In this document: positions 24,012 through 32,649 of the stretch, piece by piece | How positions within the stretch are numbered: the stretch's first letter is position 1 | How the letters are laid out: each line of letters starts with the position of its first letter | Assembly: GCA_035645275.1 (NCBI GenBank) | Contig: DASQMX010000031.1 | Coordinates: forward strand, 1 to 64,000 | From: Paranoxybacillus sp035645275 | GTDB taxonomy: Bacteria > Bacillota > Bacilli > Bacillales > Anoxybacillaceae | Direction: 5' to 3' | Length of the DNA stretch: 64,000 nucleotides | Notes under the pieces: generated by a model | Seen by the model: only the letters and a program-made list of their open reading frames with translations | Told to the model about the DNA's origin: nothing | Database searches by the model: none | Translations under genes and position numbers: made by a program

Positions 24012-24803
24012 TTAAAAGTCAAAATTTCCGAATCCATCTCCAGAAAATAAAGACTGCTCATCAACTAAATCATATGTAATTTCTTCATCATGTTCATTTC
24101 GCAATTCAATAATATAGTCGAAATCATCAAGCGTATATTCTGTATGTCTTACAAAAATATCTGGATGCTCGACGACTTTGGTTGCCGGCAAGCGCATTAG
24201 TTCGCGAATTAGCTGCCAATGCCGTTCATTTGCACGGCGAGTCGAAACAATACCGTCAATGATGAATATATTGTTCTCGCTATATTCATCTTCTATCAAT
24301 TGACTACGAACCGTTTGTTTAATCAATGTGGATGATACAAATAACCAACGTTTACTGGCACAAACGCTTGCGGCAACGACAGATTCTGTTTTTCCAACAC
24401 GAGGCATGCCGCGAATGCCAATTAACTTATGGCCTTCCTGTTTAAAAAGCTCAGCCATAAAGTCAACAAGCAATCCTAACTCATCACGAACAAAACGAAA
24501 CGTCTTTTTGTCATCCGCATCGCGCTGAATATAACGTCCGTGCCGAACAGCTAAACGATCACGCAATTTCGGCTGGCGCAACTTCGTCACAGTTATATCA
24601 TCCATTGTTCGCAAAATGGATTCGAGCCGCTCAATTTGCTCATTGTTATCACAAAGCAAAAGCATTCCGCGACGCGAATCATCTACGCCATTAATCGTTA
24701 CAATATTAATGGACAACATCCCTAAAAGAGAAGAAATATCACCTAACAGCCCCGGTCGATTGATATGTATTTCATATTCTAAATACCATTCTTTTTTCCC
24801 CAT
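24012..24803 (-). CDS. ymfK: YmfK family protein (DUF3388): ACT-like plus P-loop
   Basis: The 263-residue protein is conserved among Bacillus and relatives but has no established function. Residues about 6-75 look like an ACT domain (YEIHINRPGLLGDISSLLGM, INIVTINGVDDSRRGMLLL). Residues 132-139 form a Walker A motif (GMPRVGKT). IFIIDGIVS may be the Walker B strand. An ACT sensor joined to a small nucleotide-binding domain suggests a ligand-controlled NTPase. The ATG at 24803 follows GGGAGG by 7-8 nt. It lies 24 bp upstream of rodZ, so it may be in one operon with it; the ymfJ terminator upstream separates it from ymfJ. Confidence 0.88.
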   Translation of the reverse strand: MGKKEWYLEYEIHINRPGLLGDISSLLGMLSINIVTINGVDDSRRGMLLLCDNNEQIERLESILRTMDDITVTKLRQPKLRDRLAVRHGRYIQRDADDKKTFRFVRDELGLLVDFMAELFKQEGHKLIGIRGMPRVGKTESVVAASVCASKRWLFVSSTLIKQTVRSQLIEDEYSENNIFIIDGIVSTRRANERHWQLIRELMRLPATKVVEHPDIFVRHTEYTLDDFDYIIELRNEHDEEITYDLVDEQSLFSGDGFGNFDF

Positions 24804-24942
24804 CGTCTCTTCCTCCCTTTTACTAGGATGGTCCATTAACACTTATGGCGCATGACGCTAAATTCATACTACTATAATAGCCAATTTCAATGCAATAGAA
24901 AAGGGCTTAGAAAGAAACAAGGGAAAATGATAATCCACAATG

Positions 24943-24968
24943 AAAAAGAGAGGTTCCCCTCTCTTTTT
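24943..24968 (-). terminator. Terminator of ymfJ
   Basis: AAAAAGAGAGG (24943-24953) and CCTCTCTTTTT (24958-24968) pair around TTCC. The right arm overlaps the ymfJ stop codon by 2 bp. Confidence 0.85.
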
Positions 24969-25218
24969 ATTTCTGGCTTTGTACTAATTTAACCATCGCA
25001 TTAGCGATTGCATGCTGTTCCTGCTCATTTGCGACGCTCCAAAGGTCAGCAAGCACGCGTTCTTCAGGGTTTTTTGGATCCACTTGTTTTGCTAAATAGT
25101 CACCGATTTGGTAGGCTATATCGGAAATTACTTCGCTGTTCATTCCTTGTTGCTGCGCCTGCTGTAACCGTTGGCCTAAAAAGCTCTTCCATTGGTCAAA
25201 ATTATCTAAAACAGACAT
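24967..25218 (-). CDS. ymfJ: YmfJ family protein (DUF3243)
   Basis: An 83-residue soluble helical protein (MSVLDNFDQWKSFLGQRLQQ, IAYQIGDYLAKQVDPKNPEE, LWSVANEQEQHAIANAMVKL) of the DUF3243 family, found in Bacillus between ymfI and ymfK. GGAGGTATA stands before the ATG. No function is established. Its own terminator follows, and 72 bp separate it from ymfI upstream. Confidence 0.92.
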   Translation of the reverse strand: MSVLDNFDQWKSFLGQRLQQAQQQGMNSEVISDIAYQIGDYLAKQVDPKNPEERVLADLWSVANEQEQHAIANAMVKLVQSQK

Positions 25219-25290
25219 TGGCTATACCTCCTTGATATTCGGTTCAAGGATAGTTTGCCTACCTTTTGCGAAATTATTCGATGCATTTTC

Positions 25291-26007
25291 TTAACAATAC
25301 CAGCCACCGTTGACAGATAAAACTTGCCCTGTAATATAGGAGGCATGATTAGAAATTAAAAATGAAACGGCTTTTGCTACTTCATCCGGTGTACCTAATC
25401 TCCCCATTGGTATTTCATCAGTAAGCTGCGTCAGTTCCTCTTCATTAAACTGATCCAACATCTTTGTATGGATGGCGCCCGGAGCAACTGCGTTCACGCG
25501 AATTCCGCTGGGAGCAAGCTCTTTTGCTAAAGCTTTTACGAACGTATTTTGGCCACCCTTTACCATCGAATACAACACTTCACACGATGCTCCTGTTAAC
25601 CCCCAAATCGATGAAATGACAACAATATTGCCGCTTTTTTGCGAGATCATATGCGGCAAAAGTTTTTTCGTCAGCAAAAACGGGCTTGTCACATGAAGCT
25701 GCACCATTTTTGCGACCAATTCATCGCTCATGTCCGTTACAAGACCATAATAGCTATTTCCGCAATTATGAACAATCACATCAACCGGCTGATGAAGTTG
25801 GGAGAGAAGCGTTTCGACTCCATTTGTTTCTGAAAGATCTGCTTGAATGAGATACGCTTCTTTTACGGAAGTATTGGAAACAAATTGTTCAAGCGAATGC
25901 CGATTTTGATGGTAATGCAAAAAAAGACCATACCCATCAGCGGCAAGTTGTTTGGCAATGCTAAGACCAATGTCACCGCTGGCACCCGTAATAAGCGCAT
26001 ACTTCAT
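25291..26007 (-). CDS. ymfI: Elongation factor P 5-aminopentanone reductase YmfI
   Basis: YmfI reduces the 5-aminopentanone group on Lys32 of elongation factor P to the mature 5-aminopentanol, which affects swarming in B. subtilis. The 238-residue protein is a FabG-like short-chain dehydrogenase with the NADPH motif TGASGDIGLSIA, the NNAG-equivalent HNCGNSYYG, the catalytic Ser in VVISSIWG, the Tyr-x3-Lys in LYSMVKGG, and a C-terminal end ITGQVLSVNGGWYC. Placement between ymfH and ymfJ matches B. subtilis and supports this assignment over a fatty-acid FabG. A dispersed palindrome separates it from ymfH. Confidence 0.9.
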   Translation of the reverse strand: MKYALITGASGDIGLSIAKQLAADGYGLFLHYHQNRHSLEQFVSNTSVKEAYLIQADLSETNGVETLLSQLHQPVDVIVHNCGNSYYGLVTDMSDELVAKMVQLHVTSPFLLTKKLLPHMISQKSGNIVVISSIWGLTGASCEVLYSMVKGGQNTFVKALAKELAPSGIRVNAVAPGAIHTKMLDQFNEEELTQLTDEIPMGRLGTPDEVAKAVSFLISNHASYITGQVLSVNGGWYC

Positions 26008-26022
26008 ACATGTTTCCCCCTA

Positions 26023-26111
26023 AAAGAGACTGACCCTAAAGTACAACCCTCACAATCACAATATAACTATATATGATGGATTACACATGAGGTCAAATAC
26101 TTAGAGTCGTT
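26023..26111. repeat. Dispersed palindromic element, copy 3 (degenerate)
   Basis: AAGAGACTGACCCTAAAGTA at the left, CCTCACAATCACAATATA and ATATATGATGG in the middle, and ACACATGAGGTCAAATACTT with GAGTCGTTT at the right align with the copies at 9498 and 37132, but the outer arms have decayed. It lies between the stop of ymfH and the start of ymfI. Confidence 0.65.
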
Positions 26112-27406
26112 TAATTCCCCGTATTTTTTGGAACAACTTGACAAACAGAAAATTGCGATTCGTTAAAGCATTCGTTTGCCACTTGTTCAATATCTTGACA
26201 CGTTAGCGATTCCAGTACAGAAACAATATCAAACAAGCTCACTTGATGAAAGGCGTAACGCGTGAATTGATTGGCGATGTATTCAGGAGAATTGAGAGAG
26301 CGTAAAAATGCGCCGATTTTTTTCTTTTTGACTCGTTCTAAATCTTGCTCATCAAGCGAATGTTCACGGAATGTCAACATGATTTTCTTTAACTCATCAG
26401 TTAAACGATCCGGTTCAGCCGTGTCGCCGCCGACAACCGCAAAACCAAACTCAGTTTCTTCGGTATAATCGTATGAAAATGTCTCATCAATTAAGCCATC
26501 GCTGTATAATCGTTCATAATGCGGTGAACTTTTTCCAAATAAATAATCTAATAGAACATTCATCGTCAGTTCATGCTTTAATTTATCTTTACCAATCTGA
26601 GCAACATTTTTCGCTTTAATACCGACGAGACATTTTGGCGTTTGCACATTCATCGGAATCACTTGTTTAGCTTGAGCAACCTCTTTTGGTTCGCTATAAA
26701 CAAAACGCTTAATTTCCGCAGCAGGTTTAAACGATTTGCGCGCTTGATTATCGCGGATTTGTTGCATAATTTTTTCTTGATCGACAGGACCAACGACAAA
26801 TAATAGCATGTTGCTCGGATGATAAAACGTTTCATAGCATTCATACAGCAGTTCTTTTGTAATTTCGGCAATCGACTCAACCGTCCCAGCAATATCAATT
26901 CTTACAGGATGATTTTTGTACATACTTTGAATCGTGCCAAAGTAAAGACGCCAATCTGGGTTGTCATCATACATGCGGATTTCCTGACCAATAATGCCTT
27001 TTTCTTTTTCGACCGTCTTGTCTGTAAAATACGGGCTTTGGACAAAGTCGATGAGCGTTTCCAAGTTTTTTTCGACATTGGTTGTACTTGAAAACAAATA
27101 AGCCGTTCTCGTAAATGAGGTAAAGGCATTAGCCGAGGCACCTTGTTTGCTGAACTGCTGAAACACATCACCGTCTTCTTTTTCAAACAGCTTATGCTCT
27201 AAAAAGTGGGCAATGCCATCCGGCACTCGTTTCATTTCCGTCTGTCCAAGCGGCACAAATTGATTATCGATTGAGCCGTATTTCGTTGTAAACGTCGCAT
27301 ATGTCTTATTAAATCCTTTTTTCGGTAATATATATACATCTAAACCGTTCGGCATTTTTTCGTAATACAATTCTTCTTGCAGCTGCTCATAAAAAAGTTT
27401 TTCCAT
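26111..27406 (-). CDS. ymfH: M16 family zinc metallopeptidase YmfH
   Basis: The 431-residue pitrilysin/processing-peptidase protein keeps the catalytic HxxEH motif (IAHFLEHKLFEKEDGDVFQQ) and the downstream Glu for zinc (about 70 residues later, GIIGQEIRMYDDNP). It is the active member of a heterodimeric pair with YmfF, comparable to AlbE/AlbF-type pairs. The natural substrate is unknown; peptide maturation is likely. GGAGGG lies just before the ATG, and the start overlaps the ymfF stop codon by 1 nt, so they are translationally coupled. It ends at a degenerate palindrome. Confidence 0.93.
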   Translation of the reverse strand: MEKLFYEQLQEELYYEKMPNGLDVYILPKKGFNKTYATFTTKYGSIDNQFVPLGQTEMKRVPDGIAHFLEHKLFEKEDGDVFQQFSKQGASANAFTSFTRTAYLFSSTTNVEKNLETLIDFVQSPYFTDKTVEKEKGIIGQEIRMYDDNPDWRLYFGTIQSMYKNHPVRIDIAGTVESIAEITKELLYECYETFYHPSNMLLFVVGPVDQEKIMQQIRDNQARKSFKPAAEIKRFVYSEPKEVAQAKQVIPMNVQTPKCLVGIKAKNVAQIGKDKLKHELTMNVLLDYLFGKSSPHYERLYSDGLIDETFSYDYTEETEFGFAVVGGDTAEPDRLTDELKKIMLTFREHSLDEQDLERVKKKKIGAFLRSLNSPEYIANQFTRYAFHQVSLFDIVSVLESLTCQDIEQVANECFNESQFSVCQVVPKNTGN

Positions 27407-28683
27407 TATTTTCCCTCCTCCATTCCTGTGAGGAAATAAATCGTATCAAGCTCGATTTGATTAGCGACCTCCATAATTTCTTCACAAGTCACTTTTTCTA
27501 TTGCAGCAATCCATTCATCAACCGGGCGCTTTCTTTCGGAGACGACGTTATGATACAGCACTTCGACAAGCCCTCTTGGCGTATCAAGCGTTTCGAGGAG
27601 TTGATTGCGAATGACCGCTTTCGTTTGCACCATTTCCTCATCGGTAAATGCACCTTTTTTCATTGCCTCCATTTGTTCTTTAATGATATTGACCGCTTTG
27701 TCATAATTGCTCGGCTCAATTCCCGACATGACCATTAATAATCCTTTATGACTTTCCAGACGGGAAGCTGCATAGTAAGCAAGGCTTGCCTTTTCACGCA
27801 CGTTAATAAACAGTTTGGAATGAGAAAAGCCGCCGAAAATGCCGTTAAACACTTGCAAAGCGTAATATTGATCATCTTCATATGTGATATTTGTACGGTA
27901 GCCGATATTTAATTTTCCTTGTTTGACATCTTGTTTTTCGATAACCTCATTTACATTCGTAATCGTTTTTTTCGTTATTGGCGACTTTCTATGAGCGGCG
28001 GCACGATTTTCAAACTGAAAGTGCGACTTTACTAAATCAAGCACTTCTATCTCATCAATATCACCAATGATATACAAATCCATTTCATCTTCCTGCAATG
28101 CTTTTTGATAATAGTTATATAAGCTTTTCGTTGTAATAGCATCGACATCTTCCAATTCGCCATCAACATGCAGCGCATACGGCTCGCCTTTGCACATTTC
28201 CTCAACAAGGCGTAAGTTGGCATAGCGCATTTTATCATCGTAAACAGATTGGATACGCTGTTTTAGAGCACGTTTTTCTTGTTCAACGATTTTCGCAACA
28301 AATTCACCGTTTTCGAGAGCGGGCTGAAGAATGATGTCGCTAAGCAATTGCACAGCTTTGTTCAACAGAGGGGATGAGTCCTTTAGAAATTTTTCATTAG
28401 CAATGTCAACTCGAATCGTTATGATATGTTGTTCCCCTTTTTTTGTTAAGTCAACATTTAATGTCGCACCATATAGTTCATCTAAATAGCTGCGCAAGGC
28501 TGTAGCGGTAGGATATGTTTTCGTTCCGCTTTGCAGTACATATGGCAAAAGTGCCCGTTGTGTAACCGTTTCTTTTGTAAGTGGAGCTTTCATTTTAAAC
28601 ACAAGCGTGTTTGTTTTATATTTATCTGTTTGGATCGTATGCACATTTAAGCCGTTAACGGCTGTTATTTTTTCTTTTAGCAA
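27406..28683 (-). CDS. ymfF: M16 family inactive peptidase subunit YmfF
   Basis: The 425-residue protein has the M16 fold, but the place of HxxEH reads LLPYVLQSGTKTYPTATALR, so the zinc site is missing. The C-terminal substrate-clamping region (GIFGGFSHSKLFINVREK, ASLAYYAASRLESHKGLLMV) is kept. It should form the non-catalytic half of a YmfF-YmfH dimer. The start is a TTG (LKEKITAVNGLNVH) directly behind AAGGAGGAGG. A candidate sigma-A promoter lies at 28760-28789. It is first gene of the pair and separated from nupQ by a terminator. Confidence 0.92.
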   Translation of the reverse strand: MLKEKITAVNGLNVHTIQTDKYKTNTLVFKMKAPLTKETVTQRALLPYVLQSGTKTYPTATALRSYLDELYGATLNVDLTKKGEQHIITIRVDIANEKFLKDSSPLLNKAVQLLSDIILQPALENGEFVAKIVEQEKRALKQRIQSVYDDKMRYANLRLVEEMCKGEPYALHVDGELEDVDAITTKSLYNYYQKALQEDEMDLYIIGDIDEIEVLDLVKSHFQFENRAAAHRKSPITKKTITNVNEVIEKQDVKQGKLNIGYRTNITYEDDQYYALQVFNGIFGGFSHSKLFINVREKASLAYYAASRLESHKGLLMVMSGIEPSNYDKAVNIIKEQMEAMKKGAFTDEEMVQTKAVIRNQLLETLDTPRGLVEVLYHNVVSERKRPVDEWIAAIEKVTCEEIMEVANQIELDTIYFLTGMEEGK

Positions 28684-28759
28684 AAGAACCTCCTCCTTGT
28701 TATAAACAATCCCAGTTGTCCTTATTGTTTACGCTTCCAACAATTTTAGTCTTACAACA

Positions 28760-28789
28760 AATATACCTTTTTGGAAAAGGAAAATGCAA
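28760..28789 (-). promoter_or_regulatory. Candidate sigma-A promoter of ymfF-ymfH
   Basis: TTGCAT (28784-28789), 18 nt, TATATT (28760-28765) on the minus strand, about 77 bp upstream of ymfF. Confidence 0.55.
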
Positions 28790-28855
28790 ATAAGAGCTAG
28801 AAAATTTTTTAGAAAAGAGCCGTTAAAAATTATTAGCGGAGTGCAAACGATAAAA

Positions 28856-28884
28856 AAGAACCCGGTTTTTCCAACCGAGTTCTT
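28856..28884 (-). terminator. Terminator of the nup operon
   Basis: AAGAACCCGGT and ACCG-A-GTTCTT pair with TTTTCCA between them, followed by GTTTATAT or preceded by an A run. It lies 12 bp past the nupQ stop codon. Confidence 0.75.
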
Positions 28885-28895
28885 GTTTATATCGT

Positions 28896-29855
28896 TTATC
28901 GTTTCCCTTTTATATATGGAGTACCTAGCGCTTTTGGGGCATCAGCACGGCCAATAAAACCCGTTAACGCTAAAATTGTTAATACGTATGGGGCAATCAG
29001 CAAATACACTGTCGGCACTTCTTTTAAGAATGGAATGGTTTGACCAACGATGCTTAAACTTTGCGCAAATCCAAAGAACAACGCTGCTCCCATTGCCCCT
29101 AATGGATGCCATTTTCCGAAAATCATCGCTGCTAGCGCCATAAAACCATGACCAGAAATCGTCGCATGGCTAAAGTCGCGAGAAATAATCGTCGCATATA
29201 CTGCTCCGCCAATACCAGCTAACGCGCCGCTAAGCATAACGGCAATGTAACGCATTCTCGCAACATTAATTCCCATTGTATCGGCTGCCATCGGATGTTC
29301 TCCGACAGAGCGAAGCCGAAGTCCGAATGGGGTTTTAAAGATTACATACCATACAACAAACGCTAAGGCGATGGCAATATAAGACGGAACATAGCCATTT
29401 TCAAAAAGCAATGGCCCAATAATTGGAATATCGCTTAATACTGGGATATCAATTTTATCAAATCCAACTTGAATTTGATCTGTTTGTCCTTTACCGTATA
29501 TTTTCTTTACTAAAAAGAGAGATAAACCAATCGCTAAAAAGTTAATGGCCACACCGCTGACCACTTGATCCGCGCGGAATGAGATGGAAGCAACTGCATG
29601 GAGCAATGAGAAAACAGCTCCAACAATCATGGCGACTAATAATGCTAACCAAGGTGTTAACTCGCCAAACTGTTCAGCAAACGTTAAGTTAAAAACTACA
29701 CCCGTAAACGCTCCGATGACCATTAAACCTTCCAAGCCAATGTTAACAACGCCGGAGCGCTCGCTGAATACACCGCCAAGAGCAGTGAAAATAAGTGGCG
29801 CTGCAAAGAAAATCGCTGAAGGTATGATAATTTGTAAAATCTCAAAAACGCCCAC
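28896..29855 (-). CDS. nupQ: Nucleoside ABC transporter permease (YufQ type)
   Basis: The 319-residue protein is a branched-chain/ribose-type ABC permease with about eight to ten membrane helices (IIIPSAIFFAAPLIFTALGG, SGVVNIGLEGLMVIGAFTGV, GHGFMALAAMIFGKWHPLGA). In B. subtilis NupQ with NupP forms the channel of the guanosine importer. The GTG at 29855 directly follows the TAA of nupP, with AAGGAGGG ahead of it, so translation is coupled. It is the last gene of the operon, before the terminator at 28856. Confidence 0.92.
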   Translation of the reverse strand: MGVFEILQIIIPSAIFFAAPLIFTALGGVFSERSGVVNIGLEGLMVIGAFTGVVFNLTFAEQFGELTPWLALLVAMIVGAVFSLLHAVASISFRADQVVSGVAINFLAIGLSLFLVKKIYGKGQTDQIQVGFDKIDIPVLSDIPIIGPLLFENGYVPSYIAIALAFVVWYVIFKTPFGLRLRSVGEHPMAADTMGINVARMRYIAVMLSGALAGIGGAVYATIISRDFSHATISGHGFMALAAMIFGKWHPLGAMGAALFFGFAQSLSIVGQTIPFLKEVPTVYLLIAPYVLTILALTGFIGRADAPKALGTPYIKGKR

Positions 29856-30902
29856 TTATTTTCCCTCCTTTTTTACACGAGTTAATAACAAACGAATGAG
29901 ATAGCTTGATGCTACGAAGAAAATGATTAAGGCAATGACAATATCGACAAGTTCTGTTGGAACCCCGGCACTTGACGGCATTTCAAGCGCACCGACTTTT
30001 AAGGCGCCAAACAGAAGCGCTGATAAAATGATGCCAAATGCGTTGTTTCCACCAAGTAAAGCAACAGCGATGCCATCGAAACCAACACCTGTAAACCCAG
30101 CTTTCACAGAAATGTTCGCAAATGTACCAAGCCCTTCCATCGCACCCGCTACTCCGGCAAACGCTCCGGAAATGACCATCGCCAGCACGATGTTGTTGCT
30201 TACGTTCATACCGGCATAGTGAGAAGCATGCTGGTTAAAACCGACCGCGCGCAACTCATATCCTTTTGTCGTTTTCTCAAGCAAGAACCACATAATAACC
30301 GCAGCTATAAGCGCAATAACGATTCCATAGTGGAGCGTCGAATAGTCTGTAATCGATTGTAAAAACTCTGAGCGTAAAGATGCTGACTCATGAATTTCTT
30401 CTGATTTGTAGCCTTTATCTGATAAAACAGAGCGAATAATCGCGTTTGTTACATGCAAAGCGATGTAGTTCATCATAATCGTAACGATTACTTCATGAAC
30501 TTTAAAACGTGCTTTTAAGAAACCCGGAATGAGCGCCCATAACGCCCCTGCTAAAGCAGCAGCTAAAATAGCAAGCGGCAAATGAATAAATTTTGGAAGT
30601 TCAAACGCAACACCGACCCATACAGCAGCAAGCCAGCCGACAATTAATTGTCCTTCTACACCGATATTAAAGAGACCCGTACGGAAGGCAAACGCGACGG
30701 CTAAACCAGAAAGAATGTATGGTGTCATTTGGCGAATCGTTTCTCCAATATAATAACTGTCACCAAACGCTCCGTATAAAAGAGCAGAATATCCAGCAAT
30801 CGGGTCATAACCGCTTACGACCATCACAATTGAACCTGCAATCATACCAAGTAAAACCGCTAATAGCGGAATAAGAAAATTCGTTAAACGACCTGAATTC
30901 AT
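29856..30902 (-). CDS. nupP: Nucleoside ABC transporter permease (YufP type)
   Basis: The 348-residue polytopic membrane protein is the second permease of the guanosine-type importer (LLAVLLGMIAGSIVMVVSGY, TGLFNIGVEGQLIVGWLAAV, GFDGIAVALLGGNNAFGIIL). It begins with an ATG that overlaps the nupO stop by 4 bp (ATGA) and ends 1 nt before nupQ. The tight spacing shows one transcription unit nupO-nupP-nupQ. Confidence 0.92.
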   Translation of the reverse strand: MNSGRLTNFLIPLLAVLLGMIAGSIVMVVSGYDPIAGYSALLYGAFGDSYYIGETIRQMTPYILSGLAVAFAFRTGLFNIGVEGQLIVGWLAAVWVGVAFELPKFIHLPLAILAAALAGALWALIPGFLKARFKVHEVIVTIMMNYIALHVTNAIIRSVLSDKGYKSEEIHESASLRSEFLQSITDYSTLHYGIVIALIAAVIMWFLLEKTTKGYELRAVGFNQHASHYAGMNVSNNIVLAMVISGAFAGVAGAMEGLGTFANISVKAGFTGVGFDGIAVALLGGNNAFGIILSALLFGALKVGALEMPSSAGVPTELVDIVIALIIFFVASSYLIRLLLTRVKKEGK

Positions 30903-32428
30903 GAAGAAACACCTGCTTCCTTACGTTTACTTCCCGCCATCAATAAACCAAGCTCTTGCTCTGTTGTTTCTTTCGGATCAACAATAGCGACAATTTTTCC
31001 TTCATAAATGACGGCGATACGGTCACTTACGTTCATAATTTCATCTAACTCAAACGAAACAAGTAGTACGGCTTTTCCTTGATCGCGTTGTTCAATAAGA
31101 CGTTTATGAATAAACTCAATCGCACCAACATCAAGACCGCGCGTTGGTTGTGCTGCGATCAAGAGCTCCGGATTGCGATCGACTTCGCGGCCGATAATCG
31201 CTTTTTGTTGGTTACCGCCGGAAAGTGCGCGTGCTTTTGTATATTCATCCGGTGTACGCACGTCAAATTCTTTAATTAATTGACGAGCTTTATCATAAAT
31301 ATTTTTAAAGTTTAAAACACCGTTTTTCGAATATGGCTCTTTATAATATGTTTGCAATACCATATTTTCGCCGATTGGAAAATCAAGTACTAAGCCGTGT
31401 TTATGACGGTCTTGCGGGATATGGCCAACGCCTGCTTCCGTAATTTTTCGCGGCGACAAGTTAAGAATTTCTTTTCCATTTAGTTTAATGGAGCCAGATT
31501 CCGCTTTAATTAAACCGGTAATCGCTTCAATTAATTCGGATTGTCCGTTACCGTCTACACCAGCAATACCGACGATTTCCCCAGCGCGAACCGTCAAGTT
31601 CAAATGGTCAACAACCGTTACACCGCGAGCATCTTTTACAACTAAATCTTTAATCTCGAGAACTTCTTTACCAGGGTTTGCTTCTTTTTTATCTGTCTTA
31701 AAATGAACTTCACGACCAACCATTAATGCAGCAAGCTCATTCGGATTTGTATCCGCTACATTGAGCGTGCCGATTCCTTTACCTCGACGAATAACGGTAA
31801 CGCGATCGCACACTTCCATAATTTCTTTCAACTTATGAGTGATTAAAATAATCGATTTTCCTTCTCTAACAAGTGCTTTCATAATTTGAATTAGCTCTTG
31901 AATTTCTTGCGGCGTTAATACCGCTGTTGGCTCGTCAAAAATTAAAATGTCCGCGCCGCGATATAACGTTTTTAAAATTTCGACGCGCTGCTGCATACCA
32001 ACAGAAATGTCAGCGATTTTTGCCGTCGGATCCACTGCTAATCCATAGCGTTCTGATAATTCACGTACTTCTTGTTCTGCACGTTTAATATCAATTTTTC
32101 CGCCCTTTGTCGGCTCGCTTCCTAATATAATGTTCTCTGTGACCGTAAACGTGTCAACAAGCATGAAGTGTTGATGCACCATACCGATGCCGAGATCGTT
32201 AGCAACATTCGGGTTAGAGATTTTTACTGTTTGTCCCTTAACGCGAATTTCGCCACCGTCCGGCTGATAAAGTCCGAATAAGACGTTCATCAGCGTCGAT
32301 TTACCGGCACCGTTTTCTCCAAGCAGGGCATGAATTTCCCCTTTTTTTAATTGAAGTGTAATATTATCATTCGCTACGAAATTACCGAATACTTTGCGTA
32401 TATTTAGCATCTCAATTACATATTCCAA
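30899..32428 (-). CDS. nupO: Nucleoside ABC transporter ATPase (YufO type)
   Basis: The 509-residue protein has two tandem ABC domains. The first has Walker A LLGENGAGKSTLMNVLFG, the signature SVGMQQRVEILKTL and Walker B LIFDEPTAVLTPQE. The second has a changed P-loop (GVDGNGQSEL) and a Walker B that lost its acidic residues (LLIAAQPTRGLDVGAIEF), usual for the second half of this family, so only one site hydrolyses ATP efficiently. The start is a TTG at 32428 (family M-[ED]-YVIEMLNIRK), about 10 nt behind AAGGAG. Two palindromes separate it from nupN upstream. Confidence 0.93.
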   Translation of the reverse strand: MEYVIEMLNIRKVFGNFVANDNITLQLKKGEIHALLGENGAGKSTLMNVLFGLYQPDGGEIRVKGQTVKISNPNVANDLGIGMVHQHFMLVDTFTVTENIILGSEPTKGGKIDIKRAEQEVRELSERYGLAVDPTAKIADISVGMQQRVEILKTLYRGADILIFDEPTAVLTPQEIQELIQIMKALVREGKSIILITHKLKEIMEVCDRVTVIRRGKGIGTLNVADTNPNELAALMVGREVHFKTDKKEANPGKEVLEIKDLVVKDARGVTVVDHLNLTVRAGEIVGIAGVDGNGQSELIEAITGLIKAESGSIKLNGKEILNLSPRKITEAGVGHIPQDRHKHGLVLDFPIGENMVLQTYYKEPYSKNGVLNFKNIYDKARQLIKEFDVRTPDEYTKARALSGGNQQKAIIGREVDRNPELLIAAQPTRGLDVGAIEFIHKRLIEQRDQGKAVLLVSFELDEIMNVSDRIAVIYEGKIVAIVDPKETTEQELGLLMAGSKRKEAGVSS

Positions 32429-32463
32429 GCATCATTCACTCCTTGCATGAGAATGTTAAAATC

Positions 32464-32507
32464 ATTAAATGAAAAGCTACAAAATGTTTTGTAACTTTTC
32501 ATTTAAT
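32464..32507. repeat. Long perfect hairpin in the nupN-nupO gap
   Basis: Arms of 21 bp (32464-32484 and 32487-32507; ATTAAATGAAAAG...CTTTTCATTTAAT) with one mismatch and a 2-nt loop. On the minus strand GATTTTAAC follows. It lies 36 bp upstream of nupO, just after the element at 32519, and could limit readthrough from nupN. Confidence 0.7.
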
Positions 32508-32518
32508 GGTTTTATGGC

Positions 32519-32636
32519 AAGGCTGACCCATAAGTGTCTGACCTCACGTACATTTCACAATATATAGTCCATTTATCTTATATTATGTCCTATGTATTGT
32601 GTTGTGGGGTCTAACACTTTGCTTTTGGGTCAGCCT
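32519..32636. repeat. Dispersed palindromic element, copy 4 (between nupN and nupO)
   Basis: AAGGCTGACCCATAAGTGTC at the left pairs with GCTTTTGGGTCAGCCTC at the right. The inside has CTGACCTCACGTACATTTCA, CAATATATAG and GTTGTGGGGTCTAACACTTT. It is nearly the reverse complement of the copy at 37132. It follows the nupN stop codon by 13 bp. Confidence 0.85.
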
Positions 32637-32649
32637 CAGTTGGCTTTCA

